Source: CAYUDP01 sp964443725
GTDB lineage: Bacteria > Patescibacteriota > Minisyncoccia > Phycocordibacterales > JAKFXT01
Assembly (NCBI GenBank): GCA_964443725.1
Contig: CAYUDP010000023.1
Location: forward strand, 1-8,142
Length of the DNA stretch: 8,142 nt
Direction of reading: 5' to 3'
The notes under the pieces were generated by a model. It was given only the letters and a program-made list of their open reading frames with translations, searched no databases and was not told where the DNA came from. The position numbers and the translations under genes are program-made. This document shows, piece by piece, positions 6,865-8,142 of the stretch (its first letter is position 1; each line of letters begins with the position of its first letter).

Positions 6865-6865
6865 A

Positions 6866-7621
6866 CTACCAATTCGGCTGTGTAGGATAGACTTCTATTG
6901 TCCCTATAGTACTCGTCGCGATTACACTTGGCCAAGTAAACACCGCCTCAACATCTTCATGCGGTGACAATCTCTCAATAAAAGTTTCAGATGCCGCCAA
7001 AGCGTTGCCATACAAGTCGTATATAACCGAAGTCACTTCTATGTTTTTGTAGGTACTCAAACTATCATTCGTAAGAGTAGTATAAACTCTAGTTGCATCA
7101 GTCACAGAAAGCCTGGTCTGGCGAACTTTTATCGGCTCAGATATATTGCTAGGCGATCTTTCCCAGTTTATATTCTCATCGAGAGAAAATAATACTTTGT
7201 CTGGATTTGCTCCACCCATGTCTCTTCCTTCAATAAATACTGGGAAATTACTCTTTGGGGGAATATTTATAGTCCCCTTCATGTCCCTGATAAACTCTTG
7301 GCCTTCAAAATACTTTATCCTGTAATTAACCTTATGAGCAAAGAAAAAAGGATTCGGATTTGAGATGAAAGCAACAGCACTATACATAGTTCCAGATATT
7401 AAAAATGGTCTTGCCCAAACGACAGAAGGGGTACTGGCTTCAATACTACATACCTTTGTGCACGGTCCGCCACAATCAACACCTAACTCCCCTTGATTTT
7501 GTTTGTTATCAGTGCAAGAAGGCTCAGGAATATAGTGATACACAATAGGAACAAGAATCGCTAAGACCACTCCTGCGATAATGATAATAATAGTGAGCTG
7601 TCTTTTAAATGCCCAATTCAT
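6866..7621 (-). CDS. uncharacterised membrane-anchored ectodomain protein, cotranscribed with rodA
   Basis: I do not recognise a named family. From ATG 7621 it has 251 residues: a short basic start (MNWAFKRQ), one membrane segment (about 9-30), then everything outside. A four-cysteine knob follows (Cys36, 50, 54, 58) with the pattern SCTDNKQNQGELGVDCGGPC, a DCGGPC-type motif common in secreted bacterial proteins that probably forms two disulfides. Two beta-rich stretches follow: about 65-140 (AFISNPNPFF..VNYRIKYF) and about 165-230 (YTTLTNDS..VIYDLYGNALAASETFIERLSPHE). Both recall FxLyD/LEA14-like beta-sandwiches (inference from pattern only). The frame stays open to a TTG at 7657, but that codon lies in the 5S terminator stem; an extended -10 just before 7621 supports the shorter form. 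The stop is one base before rodA, so a role in wall growth or RodA support is possible, not shown. Confidence 0.85.
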   Translation of the reverse strand: MNWAFKRQLTIIIIIAGVVLAILVPIVYHYIPEPSCTDNKQNQGELGVDCGGPCTKVCSIEASTPSVVWARPFLISGTMYSAVAFISNPNPFFFAHKVNYRIKYFEGQEFIRDMKGTINIPPKSNFPVFIEGRDMGGANPDKVLFSLDENINWERSPSNISEPIKVRQTRLSVTDATRVYTTLTNDSLSTYKNIEVTSVIYDLYGNALAASETFIERLSPHEDVEAVFTWPSVIATSTIGTIEVYPTQPNW

Positions 7622-7627
7622 GTTTAG

Positions 7628-7636
7628 ATTATACCA
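7628..7636 (-). promoter_or_regulatory. extended -10 promoter of the ectodomain protein-rodA operon
   Basis: TGG-TATAAT (7636-7628) is a perfect extended -10. A weak TTGTTT (-35, 3 of 6) lies 18 bp upstream at 7657-7652, in the terminator arm. The start would be about 7621, the A of the ATG itself, giving a leaderless mRNA. Confidence 0.7.
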
Positions 7637-7650
7637 GAAATTCATGTTTC

Positions 7651-7686
7651 TAAACAAAAAACCGCCTTTAAGCGGTTTTTTGTTTA
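7651..7686 (-). terminator. intrinsic terminator after the 23S-5S rRNA genes
   Basis: Arms 7651-7665 and 7672-7686 pair perfectly over 15 bp with a 6-nt loop. On the minus strand the core is AAAAAACCGC / GCGGTTTTTT, a symmetrical A-tract/T-tract hairpin 19 nt after the 5S end. Confidence 0.92.
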
Positions 7687-7705
7687 ATAGATAAATTAAG
7701 GGTTT

Positions 7706-7814
7706 TGTTCTGGCAGCTAGCTACTCTCCCAAATAGTACCATCGCCACTACGGTGCTTAACTTCTTTGTTCGGAATGGAAAAAGGTGTTTCCACCGCGTC
7801 AAACCACCAGAACA
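7706..7814 (-). rRNA. rrf: 5S ribosomal RNA
   Basis: On the minus strand the ends pair as TGTTCTGG / CCAGAACA (helix I; pairing continues to 11 bp with flanking A/T bases). Inside are GCGGTGGAAACACC, CCATTCCGAACAAAGAAGTTAAG and GGCGATGGTACTA...GGGAGAGTAG, which are clear 5S signatures. The molecule is about 109 nt against 120 in E. coli; the loss sits in the helix IV arm. The exact ends are set by the terminal stem and are approximate. Confidence 0.95.
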
Positions 7815-7886
7815 AAAACCTCAATCAAGTTTCAAATATCAAGTACCACTGAGTAATATCTCACGTTGTAAAAATTCATTTTTAGA
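7815..7886 (-). other. 23S-5S intergenic spacer
   Basis: About 72 nt of AT-rich spacer with no tRNA. A weak 6-bp hairpin (7869-7874 with 7879-7884, loop ttca) lies next to the 23S 3' end and may belong to its processing region. Otherwise I see nothing. Confidence 0.6.
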
Positions 7887-8142
7887 AATCCGAGCGAAAT
7901 GGGCGGATTAGTACCCCTCGGCTCAACACCTTACGATGCTTACACCTAGGGCCTATCAACGTAGTCATCTCCTACGGGCCTCATAACGATTCCTTATCTT
8001 GGAGTTGGCTTCCCTCTTAGATGCTTTCAGAGGTTATCCATTCCCGACTTAGCTACGGGGCGGTGCACTTGGCAGTACAGCCCCCAGACCAGAGGTCAGT
8101 TCACTTCGGTCCTCTCGTACTAGAAGTAAATATCCTCAAGAA
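7887..8142 (-). rRNA. rrl: 23S ribosomal RNA, 3' end (cut by window edge)
   Basis: On the minus strand the sarcin-ricin loop AGTACGAGAGGACC is at 8121-8108. It is followed by GCCCCGTAGCTAA, CTGAAAGCATCTAAG, ACGTTGATAGGCC, GTAAGCATCG and the terminal GGTACTAAT block (about 7915-7907). By comparison with E. coli the mature end lies about 20 nt later, near 7887; this end is approximate. About 256 nt of the 3' end is present. The neighbouring 5S downstream gives the usual 23S-5S order. Confidence 0.95.

Noticed and set aside
7622..7657. Longer start of the ectodomain protein at TTG 7657 or ATG 7645
   Set aside because: TTG 7657 lies in the terminator stem, and both are upstream of the extended -10 at 7636-7628. 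The short form begins directly before the membrane segment.
7705..7911. 68-residue plus-strand ORF
   Set aside because: It covers the 5S rRNA, the spacer and the 23S end, which are firmly identified on the other strand.
1..8142. CRISPR array, insertion sequence, tRNA, or phage/defence genes
   Set aside because: No repeated spacers, transposase frames, terminal repeats or cloverleaf patterns were seen; all long frames are accounted for.

Overview
The window looks like a fragment of a Candidate Phyla Radiation (Patescibacteria) chromosome, most likely Parcubacteria-like. The evidence is the 16S 5' region (GGCGGTGTGGATTAGGCATGCAAGTCGAACGG-type start, an exact EUB338-II site, and an altered 515F/530-loop site), a short 5S rRNA, lean bacterial housekeeping genes and very compact spacing. 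Assignment below the CPR level is inference; the standard genetic code fits every gene.

Reading along the minus strand, which carries all but one gene: the 3' end of a 23S rRNA (8142-7887), a 72-nt spacer, a 5S rRNA (7814-7706) and a strong intrinsic terminator. Then comes a two-gene operon of an uncharacterised membrane-anchored ectodomain protein and rodA, the SEDS peptidoglycan polymerase. A low-GC pair of envelope glycan genes follows: a GT4 glycosyltransferase on the plus strand, convergent with rodA, and a divergent polyprenyl-phosphate sugar-1-phosphate transferase. Next is secD-secF, the proton-driven Sec accessory pair, ended by a 19-bp perfect hairpin. This hairpin runs directly into a near-consensus rRNA promoter, a 172-nt leader with several hairpins, and the first ~529 nt of a 16S rRNA (529-1) that leaves the window.

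The common theme of the protein genes is the cell envelope: wall synthesis (RodA), start and extension of a lipid-linked glycan (sugar transferase, GT4), and membrane/secreted protein export (SecDF). No mobile element, CRISPR array, tRNA or defence gene was seen. No clearly new system is present. The most interesting signals are regulatory and ribosomal: rRNA genes at both ends in the same orientation, a terminator-like hairpin at the very start of the predicted 16S precursor transcript, a compensated change in the 530-loop pseudoknot, a 5S lacking most of helix IV, and several genes whose -10 elements lie so close to the start codon that leaderless or nearly leaderless mRNAs are expected.
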